In this document: positions 47,220 to 56,479 of the stretch, piece after piece
Layout of the letters: every line of letters begins with the position of its first letter
Position numbering within the stretch: position 1 is the first letter of the stretch
NCBI GenBank assembly: GCA_031271345.1
Contig: JAISVX010000003.1
Span: 1-64,000 of the forward strand
DNA length: 64,000 bases
Direction: 5' to 3'
Source of the DNA: Lactobacillaceae bacterium
Lineage (GTDB): Bacteria; Pseudomonadota; Alphaproteobacteria; RF32; CAG-239
Position numbers and translations under genes: made by a program
Notes under the pieces: model-generated
The model's database searches: none
The model's input: the letters and a program-made list of their open reading frames with translations, nothing else
What the model was told of the DNA's origin: nothing

Positions 47220-48350
47220 TTGATGAATAAAAATCTTTTATTAGGTCTGTCAGGTATATTGGCTTTGGGCTGCGCCAATGCAGCCCATGCAGATGTCTAT
47301 CAGGATTTCAAAGACGACTTAGGCAAAAAAGGCATTATCTATGACGGCGCCGCAACTATTCTTGGTCAGAGAGGGGCGCCAAGCGGAAAAATTACGCCTT
47401 GGCAGGTTCAGTTTTATGGCGAAGCCAATTGGGATATGTTTAAATCGGATTACGGCAACGGCTCTCTTCAGGTATCTTATGACAAAGTAAGATATTGGGG
47501 AAGAACTGCGGATGAACTGGACGGCAATTTGGGAGTGGCTTCCGATATTAATGATTACAGCGATAACGCCCGCTATTTTACCCAGCTCAGTTATACTCAT
47601 CAATTTGTTGGAAAAATGGATTGGCTGGCTCTTACATTCGGACAGTTCCCAATGTATTTATTTGACGGCAATCCATATTCGTCCAATCAGCAGACTGATT
47701 TCAACAACTTAGCTTTGGCGCAGAATGCAAGCTATAGCTATCCGTCCGCCTCTTTTGGCGCTTTTGCGTCTTTAACTCCGATTAAAGATTGGACGGCGGT
47801 TGTCGGTTTTCAGGACGCGAACAATGTTGACGGCGATAAAATCAAGATGAATACCGCTAATGACGGAGATTATACATCTTTCGCCTCATTGGCTTATTCT
47901 CCGACAATAGAAGGTTTGGGCAAAAGCAAATATGCCATTTTGTTTTACCATCAGCCGAGCGTTGACAGGCAGCCGAAAGAAAGTTACGGCTGGTCGGTTA
48001 ATATTTCTCAGGATTTAGGCGAGAAATGGGCTGTTTTTTCAAGAATAAACGGAACTACCCATTCTGCGTCGTTAAAACAATCTTATGCTCTCGGAGGCGT
48101 TTACAAAGACCCTCTTAACAGAAATGATTTGGACAGGATAGGTTTTGCCGTCGCTGTCAATAAGCCGAACAGAGAAGCTTACGGTCATGATGTGAGAAAC
48201 ATGGAAACAGTTTTCGAAACATATTGGGATTTTGGAGTGGGCAAATATCTTCTGCTTACGCCGGATTTTCAGATGTATCTGAAGCCAGCGCTTAATAGAG
48301 ATACCGATATTGCGACGGTTTACAGCTTAAGAGCGACATTATTGTTCTAA
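47220..48350 (+). CDS. outer-membrane porin-like beta-barrel
   Basis: Signal peptide LLLGLSGILALGCANAAHA; repeated amphipathic strands; terminal VYSLRATLLF. Confidence 0.75.
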   Translation: MMNKNLLLGLSGILALGCANAAHADVYQDFKDDLGKKGIIYDGAATILGQRGAPSGKITPWQVQFYGEANWDMFKSDYGNGSLQVSYDKVRYWGRTADELDGNLGVASDINDYSDNARYFTQLSYTHQFVGKMDWLALTFGQFPMYLFDGNPYSSNQQTDFNNLALAQNASYSYPSASFGAFASLTPIKDWTAVVGFQDANNVDGDKIKMNTANDGDYTSFASLAYSPTIEGLGKSKYAILFYHQPSVDRQPKESYGWSVNISQDLGEKWAVFSRINGTTHSASLKQSYALGGVYKDPLNRNDLDRIGFAVAVNKPNREAYGHDVRNMETVFETYWDFGVGKYLLLTPDFQMYLKPALNRDTDIATVYSLRATLLF

Positions 48351-48370
48351 GAAGCATGTTAAATAAAGTA

Positions 48371-48402
48371 AAAAGCTCAGAATTTCTTCTGAGCTTTTTT
48401 TA
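48371..48402. terminator. intrinsic terminator
   Basis: AAAGCTCAG-aatttctt-CTGAGCTTTTTTT. Confidence 0.85.
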
Positions 48403-48406
48403 TAGT

Positions 48407-48682
48407 TTATTTTTTAGGTTTTTTATCTTTATGAGCATTTGCTTTTATTGGCTCTTCATCTTGTTTGCAGCAGCAGTCAGGTCCGCATTTGCAGCCATTC
48501 CAGCGTTTTGATGTTATAAGAGCAAAGAAGCCGAAAGCCATTAAAGAAATTAAATAGCAAAGCAGTCCGTTTGTTTGGTGGGCGGGCATTTGCGCTGTCT
48601 GCATAACAAAATAGCCGTCTAAGAAATTGATTAAGGCAATAAGTCCGAAGATAGTAGCTAAAGAAACTTTATATATTCTCAT
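48407..48682 (-). CDS. small membrane protein with Cys cluster
   Basis: Two TMs, then CKCGPDCCCKQDEE and Lys-rich tail. Confidence 0.65.
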   Translation of the reverse strand: MRIYKVSLATIFGLIALINFLDGYFVMQTAQMPAHQTNGLLCYLISLMAFGFFALITSKRWNGCKCGPDCCCKQDEEPIKANAHKDKKPKK

Positions 48683-48829
48683 AATTCTCTCCTTTTTTAT
48701 GTGAGTGTATACTAAAGATAGACCTTATATAAAGAATATCAAGTAAAAACTTGTCGGTTCTTAATAATGAAAAATAAACCATTAGAGATTATATTATACA
48801 AAGAGCAGAATATATTTAGGAGAGGTTTT

Positions 48830-49681
48830 ATGAGTAAAGTTGAAAAAGATTATAAACTAAGCAACGGCGTAAAAATTCCGAGCATTGGCTTCGGCACCTG
48901 GCAGATAGAGTATGGCGCAGCAACGGTTAATGCTGTTAAAGAAGCGATTGATCTTGGATATAGTCATATTGACACGGCTGCCATTTACGGCAACGAAGTA
49001 AGCGTCGGCGAAGCGATAAATCAAAGCGATGTAAAAAGAAAAGATTTATTTATTACGACCAAACTTTGGAACTCTGACAGAGGATATGACAATACCATGA
49101 AGGCTTTTGCAAAAAGTTTTCAGGCTTTGCAGGTAGACTATATCGACCTGTATTTAGTCCACTGGCCTGCGACTAAAGGTCATCGGGAAGATTGGGCTAA
49201 AGTAAACTCAAGCACATGGAAAGCCTTTGAGGAGCTTTATAAAGACGGCGTGGTAAAATCAATCGGAGTGAGCAATTTTATGCCCCACCATCTTGAGCCT
49301 TTGATGGCGGATGCAAAAATTGCGCCGATGGTAAACCAAATAGAGTTTCATCCGGGATTTATGCAGATGGAAACTTTAGATTTCTGCCGCAAGAATAATA
49401 TGCTGGTTGAGGCGTGGAGTCCGCTGGGGCAAGGAGAAGTTCTTAAGAACCCGGACTTAATGAAAATAGCGGAAAAATATAAGAAGTCGGTCGCGCAAAT
49501 CTGCATTCGCTGGTGCTTGCAAAACGGAACTCTGCCGCTTCCAAAATCTGTAACTTCAAGCAGAATAAAGCAAAACTTGGACGTTTATGATTTTGAAATC
49601 TCCGCGGAAGATATGAAAAGCATAAGCGCGCTTCCGTATATCGGCGGCTCTGGTCTTCATCCAGATAAAGTAAAGTTTTAA
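48830..49681 (+). CDS. aldo/keto reductase
   Basis: GFGTWQIEYG, GYSHIDTAAIYGNE, VDYIDLYLVHWP, SIGVSNF. Confidence 0.95.
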   Translation: MSKVEKDYKLSNGVKIPSIGFGTWQIEYGAATVNAVKEAIDLGYSHIDTAAIYGNEVSVGEAINQSDVKRKDLFITTKLWNSDRGYDNTMKAFAKSFQALQVDYIDLYLVHWPATKGHREDWAKVNSSTWKAFEELYKDGVVKSIGVSNFMPHHLEPLMADAKIAPMVNQIEFHPGFMQMETLDFCRKNNMLVEAWSPLGQGEVLKNPDLMKIAEKYKKSVAQICIRWCLQNGTLPLPKSVTSSRIKQNLDVYDFEISAEDMKSISALPYIGGSGLHPDKVKF

Positions 49682-49703
49682 TTGCGCGATGATTAGGATA
49701 AAG

Positions 49704-49731
49704 AAACTGCCCTCGACCGGGCAGTTTTTTT
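49704..49731 (+). terminator. intrinsic terminator
   Basis: AACTGCCC-tcgacc-GGGCAGTTTTTTT. Confidence 0.88.
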
Positions 49732-49808
49732 CAATAAGAAATATTGATTATATAAAAAGATTATCTTATAATACCCGAGTTTTTAATTGAATATATAAGG
49801 AAAAAACT

Positions 49809-51593
49809 ATGAAAATGAGCCAACTGCTGGGCAAACGCTTTAAGGAAAAGCCTAGCGATACCAAACTGAAAAGTCATGAACTCTTAATTAGAGGCGGCTA
49901 TATCAGACCCGTTTCTAATGGTATCTTTTCTAGTTTGCTCCCGAGCTTAAAAACACTTAAAAACGTTGAAAAAATTGTCCGCGAAGAAATGAACGCAATC
50001 TCTGGTCAAGAGGTTGAAATGCCGCTCGTACAGCCAAAAGAACTTTGGGAGGAGTCAGGCAGATATTTTGCGATTAATGACGAACTGGCAAGGCTGAAAG
50101 ACAGAACCGGCAGAGATTTTGTTCTTGCAATGACGCATGAGGAAGCAACCGTCGCCTTAGCCAGAACGGAAGCGACAAGTTATAAAGACTTTCCGTTTAT
50201 GATTTATCAATTTGCCAAAAAGTTTAGAGACGAAGCAAGACCAAGAGGCGGATTAATCCGCGTTAAAGAGTTTACAATGAAAGACGCGTATTCTTTCCAC
50301 ACTAATAAACAAGACTTGGAAGACTACTATAATCAGTGCGCGGTTGCTTATGGCAGAATTTTTGCCAGAGCGGGGATTCCTGAAACAGTTGCAATTAAAT
50401 CAGACAGCGGAATGATGGGCGGAAGCGTTTCGCATGAATATATGCTTTTAACCGAGGCTGGAGAAGATACAATTGTAACCTGCTCAAAGTGCGATTACAG
50501 AGCCAATAAAGAAATAGCCGAGTCAGTTGTTTCTGTTGAAAACGACGATGAAGCAGAAAAACCAATTGAAAAAGTAAGCACTCCAAATACTGAAAGCATT
50601 GAAGATTTGGCAAAGTTTTTTAATGTTCCAGAATCAAAATTTGCAAAAACAATATTTTATAAGCCGACCGATAAAATATCCAAACCTGTTTTAGTTATGA
50701 TTAGGGGCGATATTGAGGTTAATGAAAACAAGCTGGCAAAAGTAATCCAGTCTATGCCGGAGTTGGCTGATGACGCGGCTATTAACGCGGTTGGAGCCGT
50801 TGTCGGATATGCTTCGGCTTATGGCATAGAAAATAAGTGCTATGTGGTGGTCGACAAGACCTTAGTTAAAGAAAAAAATCTTATAACCGGCGCCAATGAA
50901 AAAGATTATCACATTAAAAACTTTAATGTCGGCAGAGATTTATCCAACCCGATAATTGCGGATGTCGCGGCTGTAAGAGAAGGCGATAAATGTATAAAAT
51001 GCGGCTCTCCTTTAGAGCTTCATAGAGGCATTGAAGTCGGCAATATTTTCCAGCTTGGCGATAAATACACAAAATCTATGGAAATGAGATATACAGATGA
51101 AAGCGGCAGCCTGGCTACTCCGATTATGGGCTGTTATGGTATCGGCATAGGAAGGCTGATGGCTAGCGTTCTTGAGGTTAGAAATGATGATAAAGGACCA
51201 ATTTGGCCGGTATCTATAGCTCCTTGGAAAGTTGCGGTTTTATCTCTGCTTCCAAAAGACGGAGAGGGCGAGATTATGGAGGTTTCCAAGAAGATTTATG
51301 AAGAGCTTGCAAGAAAAGGCATTGATACAATCTGGGATGAGAGAAAACTTAATCCGGGCGAAAAATTTGCCGACGCAGACTTGCTTGGAACGCCGCTGCA
51401 CCTTGTTATCAGTCAGAGAAACATTGAAAATGGTCAGGTCGAATGGAAAGAAAGAGCAACGGGAAACAAAGGTTTTGTTTCTGCAAAAGACGTTGTTTCT
51501 TTTGCCGAAAACTGGGTTAAGGAAGAACTGCAAAAGCTTAACGCGGCGGCGGATATGGTAAAACCGCTCCCCCTGGAAGAGCTTTCAAATTAA
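49809..51593 (+). CDS. proS: prolyl-tRNA synthetase
   Basis: MKMSQLLGKRFKEKPSD, class II motifs, MTHEEATVALA, YbaK-like insertion, GCYGIGIGRLMASVLE. Confidence 0.97.
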   Translation: MKMSQLLGKRFKEKPSDTKLKSHELLIRGGYIRPVSNGIFSSLLPSLKTLKNVEKIVREEMNAISGQEVEMPLVQPKELWEESGRYFAINDELARLKDRTGRDFVLAMTHEEATVALARTEATSYKDFPFMIYQFAKKFRDEARPRGGLIRVKEFTMKDAYSFHTNKQDLEDYYNQCAVAYGRIFARAGIPETVAIKSDSGMMGGSVSHEYMLLTEAGEDTIVTCSKCDYRANKEIAESVVSVENDDEAEKPIEKVSTPNTESIEDLAKFFNVPESKFAKTIFYKPTDKISKPVLVMIRGDIEVNENKLAKVIQSMPELADDAAINAVGAVVGYASAYGIENKCYVVVDKTLVKEKNLITGANEKDYHIKNFNVGRDLSNPIIADVAAVREGDKCIKCGSPLELHRGIEVGNIFQLGDKYTKSMEMRYTDESGSLATPIMGCYGIGIGRLMASVLEVRNDDKGPIWPVSIAPWKVAVLSLLPKDGEGEIMEVSKKIYEELARKGIDTIWDERKLNPGEKFADADLLGTPLHLVISQRNIENGQVEWKERATGNKGFVSAKDVVSFAENWVKEELQKLNAAADMVKPLPLEELSN

Positions 51594-51599
51594 CAAATA

Positions 51600-51632
51600 A
51601 AAAACGCCTTTTATAAAAAGGCGTTTTTTTTT
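51600..51632. terminator. shared terminator
   Basis: AAAACGCCTTTT-ata-AAAAGGCGTTTTTTTT. Confidence 0.88.
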
Positions 51633-53349
51633 ATTTTAAAAGCTCTCCGAGTACGGGCATGTCTTTGACTTCATAACGTTTTTTAAATGCCTCGATTTCG
51701 TCCTTTTTATATTTTTGCGCGTCAAGAATAAAAGATTCCGCGGGGAACGGTCGATCGTTGGATATTTTTATATCAATTACCACAGGGACTTTAGTGTTTT
51801 TTACTTCGTCAAAAACTTTCTTAAGCTGTTCCTGCTTGGTTATTGTATAGCCTTTTGCGCCCATGGCTTCGCCGATTTTCGCATAATCCGCGGCATTTAT
51901 ATCTACGCCGAATTTTACCTTGTTTGTATCTTCCTGCTCGGCGTCAATAAAGCCCAGACTGTCGTTTGAAAAAACAATATTGATAATAGGGAGATTGTAT
52001 CGAACCTGAGTTATTATATCCTGCATTACCATTGCAAACGCGCCGTCGCCGTTTAGCGTAAAAACCTGACGCTCCGGGTAGGCTAGTTTGGCGGCAATGC
52101 CGCCGGGAACTCCGTAGCCCATGGTCGCAAAAAGAGGAGAGGTGCTGAACATTTGCTTTTTGCCGTTCATTTTCAGCATTCTTACGGCAAATATCGTGCT
52201 GTTGCCGACATCTGTTATAAATATTGCGTCGTCTTTTGCTATGCGGTTAATCTCTTTGAAAATTGGCTCGACGCGGAGCGGAAAATCGCTGCGGTTGTCA
52301 AAATTATGCATCCAGTTCAGCCAGTTTTTGCGGTTTTGCTGGTTTGCTTTTAACCATCTTGACGAGGACTTCTTTTTTCCTTCCTTAACCATAAGCCTTA
52401 AAGCTTCTTTGGCGTCTCCGAGTATGGCGACATCCGTCTTATGGCGTTTGCCAAGCTTTGAGCTGTCAATATCTACCTGGATAAACTTTGCGGCTTTTGG
52501 AAAGAAAAATTTTGCAAAAGGAAAGTCGCTGCCGATAAATGCGATAAAATCTGAATTAAGCAAAGCCTCGTTTGCGGGTTTTGTCGCGACTCTTCCCGCT
52601 GTTCCCATGTAGTTTTCGGTTTCTTCTGGTATAATGCCCTTGGCGACGACGGAAGAAACTATCGGCATTGAAAAATGCTCGGATATTTTAAGAACTTCAT
52701 CCAGCCCGCCCTTAACGCCTTGTCCAACATAAAGCACTGGCTTTTGAGCCGCTTCAATTAGTTTAACCGCGTCTTTAATATCCTTAATATCAGGGGCGAA
52801 CAAACCTTTGCGGTGGTTTTTAGCGGACGATATATCTTCTTCAGGAATATCAACCCAGCCAAAGTTTACGGGAATAGTAACCGCAGCCACGCCTTTAAGT
52901 TCATAAGCTCTTCTAATCGCTTCATCAATGACGTGTGGAAGACTTTCGGGAGTCATAACGGTTCTGTTATAAACGCTGACATCGGCAAACATAGGGTTTT
53001 CGTTTAACTCTTGAAAAGCGTCATAGTTCATGGCATTTGAGGCAACCTGTCCGATAATTGCGAGAACGGGAACATGGTCCATCTGCGCGTCGTATAATCC
53101 GTTGAAAAGATGTGTTGCGCCAGGTCCGGCGGAGCCAAAACAGACGCCGATTTTTCCAGTCAACTTTGCGTGGGCGGCAGCCGCGATTGCTCCAACTTCT
53201 TCATGCCTGACTTGTATATACTTTACTTTATTTCTCTCATCATACAGCGCATCCATCATTGAGTTGATAGAGCCTCCCGGAATGCCGTATATATGTTCAA
53301 CTCCCCAGCTTTCTAAAACTTTTATCATTGCCGAACCAGATTTAATCAT
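51631..53349 (-). CDS. ThDP-dependent pyruvate oxidase (SpxB/Pox-like)
   Basis: VEHIYGIPGGSINSMMDAL, YIQVRHEEVGAIAAAAHAKLTGKIGVCFGSAGPGATHL, GDGAFAMVMQDIITQVRYNLPI. Confidence 0.9.
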   Translation of the reverse strand: MIKSGSAMIKVLESWGVEHIYGIPGGSINSMMDALYDERNKVKYIQVRHEEVGAIAAAAHAKLTGKIGVCFGSAGPGATHLFNGLYDAQMDHVPVLAIIGQVASNAMNYDAFQELNENPMFADVSVYNRTVMTPESLPHVIDEAIRRAYELKGVAAVTIPVNFGWVDIPEEDISSAKNHRKGLFAPDIKDIKDAVKLIEAAQKPVLYVGQGVKGGLDEVLKISEHFSMPIVSSVVAKGIIPEETENYMGTAGRVATKPANEALLNSDFIAFIGSDFPFAKFFFPKAAKFIQVDIDSSKLGKRHKTDVAILGDAKEALRLMVKEGKKKSSSRWLKANQQNRKNWLNWMHNFDNRSDFPLRVEPIFKEINRIAKDDAIFITDVGNSTIFAVRMLKMNGKKQMFSTSPLFATMGYGVPGGIAAKLAYPERQVFTLNGDGAFAMVMQDIITQVRYNLPIINIVFSNDSLGFIDAEQEDTNKVKFGVDINAADYAKIGEAMGAKGYTITKQEQLKKVFDEVKNTKVPVVIDIKISNDRPFPAESFILDAQKYKKDEIEAFKKRYEVKDMPVLGELLK

Positions 53350-53431
53350 GCTTAGACCTCTTACTTATAGTTGTTTGAATCATTATGATATATCTAACAC
53401 TTGTTTTTTTCAAGGGCTGATTTATTTTGTT

Positions 53432-54127
53432 TTAGTTCTCAAGGGTTAATCTTATAATCTCTGTATTTATGTCTTTATAATGCTTTGCGCAGGTTTCAAT
53501 TATCAGATTATCAAGCTCGGGAGCGTCTATTTTTACCTGCTCTTTTTCCGTTTCAATTTCAAGTTTATCTTTCATCTGGGTAATAATGCTGCTGTATTCG
53601 TCGTATAATTGCTGGTTTGCTGTTTCCAAATCGCCTTGGTCTTTTATATAAATCGGTCTGATTTTTCTTGTTGCCTGAGAAAAAGTGCCTGGAGCAACTC
53701 TGACAAAATGATCGAGCATTCTTATAGTAGTTTGTATATGAGCCTGCTCGTGCCTTACTATAAAATTATAAAAGCACTCCCCGGGCTTAAACTCGCTGCT
53801 GACATAGATAATGGGTTTTGCAATTCCGATATATATTTCAATTTCTTCCGGCATAACGCAATATCCTTTGCCGTATCTTATGCCGACGTTCTGCATTGAA
53901 AGAAAAGCGCCAAGCCTTCTCTGGGCTAAACCTAGAGCCGGTTTCTCCGCTATTGCGGACACATCTTTTTTTGATTTTGAAAAGTCATACTCCAACTCGC
54001 CCAAAGATGTTCTGAAAATTACTTTGGGTGTTGGATTAAATGGACATCTGTCAAAACTTTTTGCAAGACATTGGTTTATATCCGCAACAGTAAAGATAAA
54101 TGTTAATATAAAAAAAACTTTTTTCAT
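53432..54127 (-). CDS. secreted putative zinc-metalloprotease-like protein (HEQAH)
   Basis: Signal peptide MKKVFFILTFIFTVADINQCLA; CFYNFIVRHEQAHIQTTIRMLDHF; paralogue of 15724-16425. Confidence 0.75.
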   Translation of the reverse strand: MKKVFFILTFIFTVADINQCLAKSFDRCPFNPTPKVIFRTSLGELEYDFSKSKKDVSAIAEKPALGLAQRRLGAFLSMQNVGIRYGKGYCVMPEEIEIYIGIAKPIIYVSSEFKPGECFYNFIVRHEQAHIQTTIRMLDHFVRVAPGTFSQATRKIRPIYIKDQGDLETANQQLYDEYSSIITQMKDKLEIETEKEQVKIDAPELDNLIIETCAKHYKDINTEIIRLTLEN

Positions 54128-54166
54128 GTAAACTATTATACAGGTAAATTTATTAATATTGAGTTG

Positions 54167-54463
54167 ATGATGCGTTGTTTTTTTAAAGTTATAATATTTG
54201 CTTTTTTTATGTGCATAAGCGGATTGTCGTATGCCCAAACAACCAATGCTGAAAAAAATAATAATGTTTTGTCGGAAAAAACTCTAAGACGTTTTCTGAA
54301 ATATCCGATGGAAGACCCAAAAGTCCCATCATATAGAAAGACTTTTGACGAGTATATCGTTGATTTGGAGTATATTCAAAGATTTAACAAAATTCCGAGA
54401 AACTTAAACAAAGACAACGACTTGGCTAAAATGAACTATAATGGTCCGATAACCTTAAGATAA
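54167..54463 (+). CDS. small secreted protein, partner type A (paralogue of 15162-15668)
   Basis: Signal peptide FFKVIIFAFFMCISGLSYAQ; YRKTFDEYIVDLEYIQRFNKIPRNLNKDNDLAKM. Confidence 0.75.
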   Translation: MMRCFFKVIIFAFFMCISGLSYAQTTNAEKNNNVLSEKTLRRFLKYPMEDPKVPSYRKTFDEYIVDLEYIQRFNKIPRNLNKDNDLAKMNYNGPITLR

Positions 54464-54474
54464 GGGTTTTTGTT

Positions 54475-54869
54475 TTATAAGCGTAAAAGAAATGTAAGGG
54501 GTTCGAACAAATCTCTGGATGAAAAGTCTGGTTCCCAGGTTTCTCTGTCAATAATGGCGTAGTCTTTTTTGTTGTTGTCATATATAAGGTAGAAAACCTC
54601 GTCGTATCCTAAAATCAGGATGTCGGATTTATCTCCTTTAAAAAACTTTCTATTATATTTTACCAAATCATAAAAAAGAGTGCTTTCTATCTCGGCTCCA
54701 AAAATAAGCGCGCCTTCGTTGGACAAACCGTTAAAGTTTAACAGCAGCCCAGCAAATTCTTCGGGAATGGTTGGGAGATTATTTTGTTTTAGCTTTATGT
54801 TGGCCGCGGTTAGAATAGGCGCGGCAATAGGAATGTTAGTTCCTTTATAATATTAATTAAATCTCTCAT
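54475..54869 (-). pseudogene. SUKH/SMI1-KNR4-like immunity protein, frameshifted near 54843-54855
   Basis: ATG 54869 (MRDLINIIK..) and downstream frame ..GTNIPIAAPILTAANIKLKQNNLPTIPEEFAGLLLNFNGLSNEGALIFGAEIESTLFYDLV...YLIYDNNKKDYAIIDRE...FEPLTFLLRL* are in different frames. Confidence 0.6.
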
Positions 54870-54871
54870 CT

Positions 54872-56326
54872 CTAAAACCTGGCAAAAGCGTTGTTTTTAT
54901 GTTTGTTTTCTTTACGGTAAGCGTCATGTCTGCCTTGTCCGTGATAATTATTTCTGTTGCGTTTTTCCTGGTCATAGTTTCTGCTGTTATTTGGGTTTTT
55001 TCTGGCTTCTTCTTTTAACAAATCTTTGGTAAGATTGTTTTCAGACAAATATTCTTCATCATATATCATGCTGTTGAAGCCAAACATACACTTAACTCCG
55101 GGAGGAGGCTGGATACGGTATATAAACTTTTTATCAATTCTTCGGTTATAAAAAACATCTTCGCCGCGATAATCGCCGTTTAGGTCGTTTTCCAGGGCGT
55201 GCATTGCGTCATGCTGCGGATGACGGACTATAAAGCACATGTTTTCATAATCGTTTACAGCGGCAAAGCTTTTTCCTTGTCCTTCTTTTGCTCCCGCATC
55301 CTTTATGTTTACCACATGGTGGACATCTATAACGGGCATGCCTTCCCACTTAGGCTTTCCTTTTTCATCTTTCTCGCTGGATAAATCCGTACATCCGTGT
55401 TTCATTGCTTCTATGAGCTTATTGACATATTCCTCATTCTTTTCTTTTGCGCCCATTATGTTTCTCAAATATTCTTTATTTACGTGCAAATCGCGCAAAG
55501 CCTCGTTTCTTGCCATAGCGATTTTTTCATTTAATTTTTCCTGAGGAAGATTTGCGTTTTTTTGCCTTACGTCTTTTTCAACTTCCGCAAGCCTGCTTAA
55601 TATTTCTTTATCTCTTTGAGGTATGGTTTTTCTGAGCATGTCGAGCATGCCTTGTCTGAACTTAGCTTCGTTTTCCTGGATGAAGCGTTTTGTATGTCTT
55701 GCTTTATAGCTCTCTTTAAAGACCTTTACGCCGTTTCTTGAGGCATTTTTTCCATCTTTGCCAAGCTCTTGGTTTATTATATAGCAGAAATCTTTTTGTT
55801 TTAAGTTCGCGACTTGTTTGGGGTCAACGCCAAGTCTGGCGAGTCCTTTTTTTATTGTTTCTTCTAAAGCGGCAAATTCCGAAACCTGATTAAAAACATT
55901 CCAAACAGTGGAGAAAGTCAAATCATATTTATCTGTATCTATTTTTTCATTGGAATTTGCGTCAACCCTTGGAATCTCGCCTTTTTTTAGTCCTCTTAAG
56001 TAGTCTGATAACAGCCCGTCATGAACAAAATCAATGCTGCCGGTAAAAGCCATTCTGGCGACGTCTCTTTTGTCTCTTGAAATTTCATTATATGGATAGC
56101 AGTATAAGTTGTATTTTTCTAAAACCTGCGCCAGTTTTTGTTCTGTTTCAAAACTGTTGTTAAGAGCAAATTCGTTGGCGGCAAGCTGTATTTCTCTATA
56201 TGCCTGCTCATCATCAATAACAGTGTTTTTCATTTCGGCAAGACGCTGGCGAATGTCAACGTTTTCCATGTTGACAGAAGAGCCGTTTGCCTCTGGTTGT
56301 AAGCTTGATGAGCGGATATACGCCAT
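54872..56326 (-). CDS. HNH-like nuclease domain protein, candidate toxin/effector
   Basis: MPVIDVHHVVNIKDAG...NDYENMCFIVRHPQHDAMHALEN; novel N-terminal region; basic C-terminal tail. Confidence 0.65.
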   Translation of the reverse strand: MAYIRSSSLQPEANGSSVNMENVDIRQRLAEMKNTVIDDEQAYREIQLAANEFALNNSFETEQKLAQVLEKYNLYCYPYNEISRDKRDVARMAFTGSIDFVHDGLLSDYLRGLKKGEIPRVDANSNEKIDTDKYDLTFSTVWNVFNQVSEFAALEETIKKGLARLGVDPKQVANLKQKDFCYIINQELGKDGKNASRNGVKVFKESYKARHTKRFIQENEAKFRQGMLDMLRKTIPQRDKEILSRLAEVEKDVRQKNANLPQEKLNEKIAMARNEALRDLHVNKEYLRNIMGAKEKNEEYVNKLIEAMKHGCTDLSSEKDEKGKPKWEGMPVIDVHHVVNIKDAGAKEGQGKSFAAVNDYENMCFIVRHPQHDAMHALENDLNGDYRGEDVFYNRRIDKKFIYRIQPPPGVKCMFGFNSMIYDEEYLSENNLTKDLLKEEARKNPNNSRNYDQEKRNRNNYHGQGRHDAYRKENKHKNNAFARF

Positions 56327-56479
56327 GCTTTTCCCTTAAATTTTGTTCTATTTTGTCTAATTTTATCACAAAAAAAATAATGTTTCTATAATTATTTTCA
56401 CATATCTGATTATTAGATTAGATTTTTTGTTTGTTTTGATATATACAATTAAAAAATCATAACGATATACGGGGGATTT

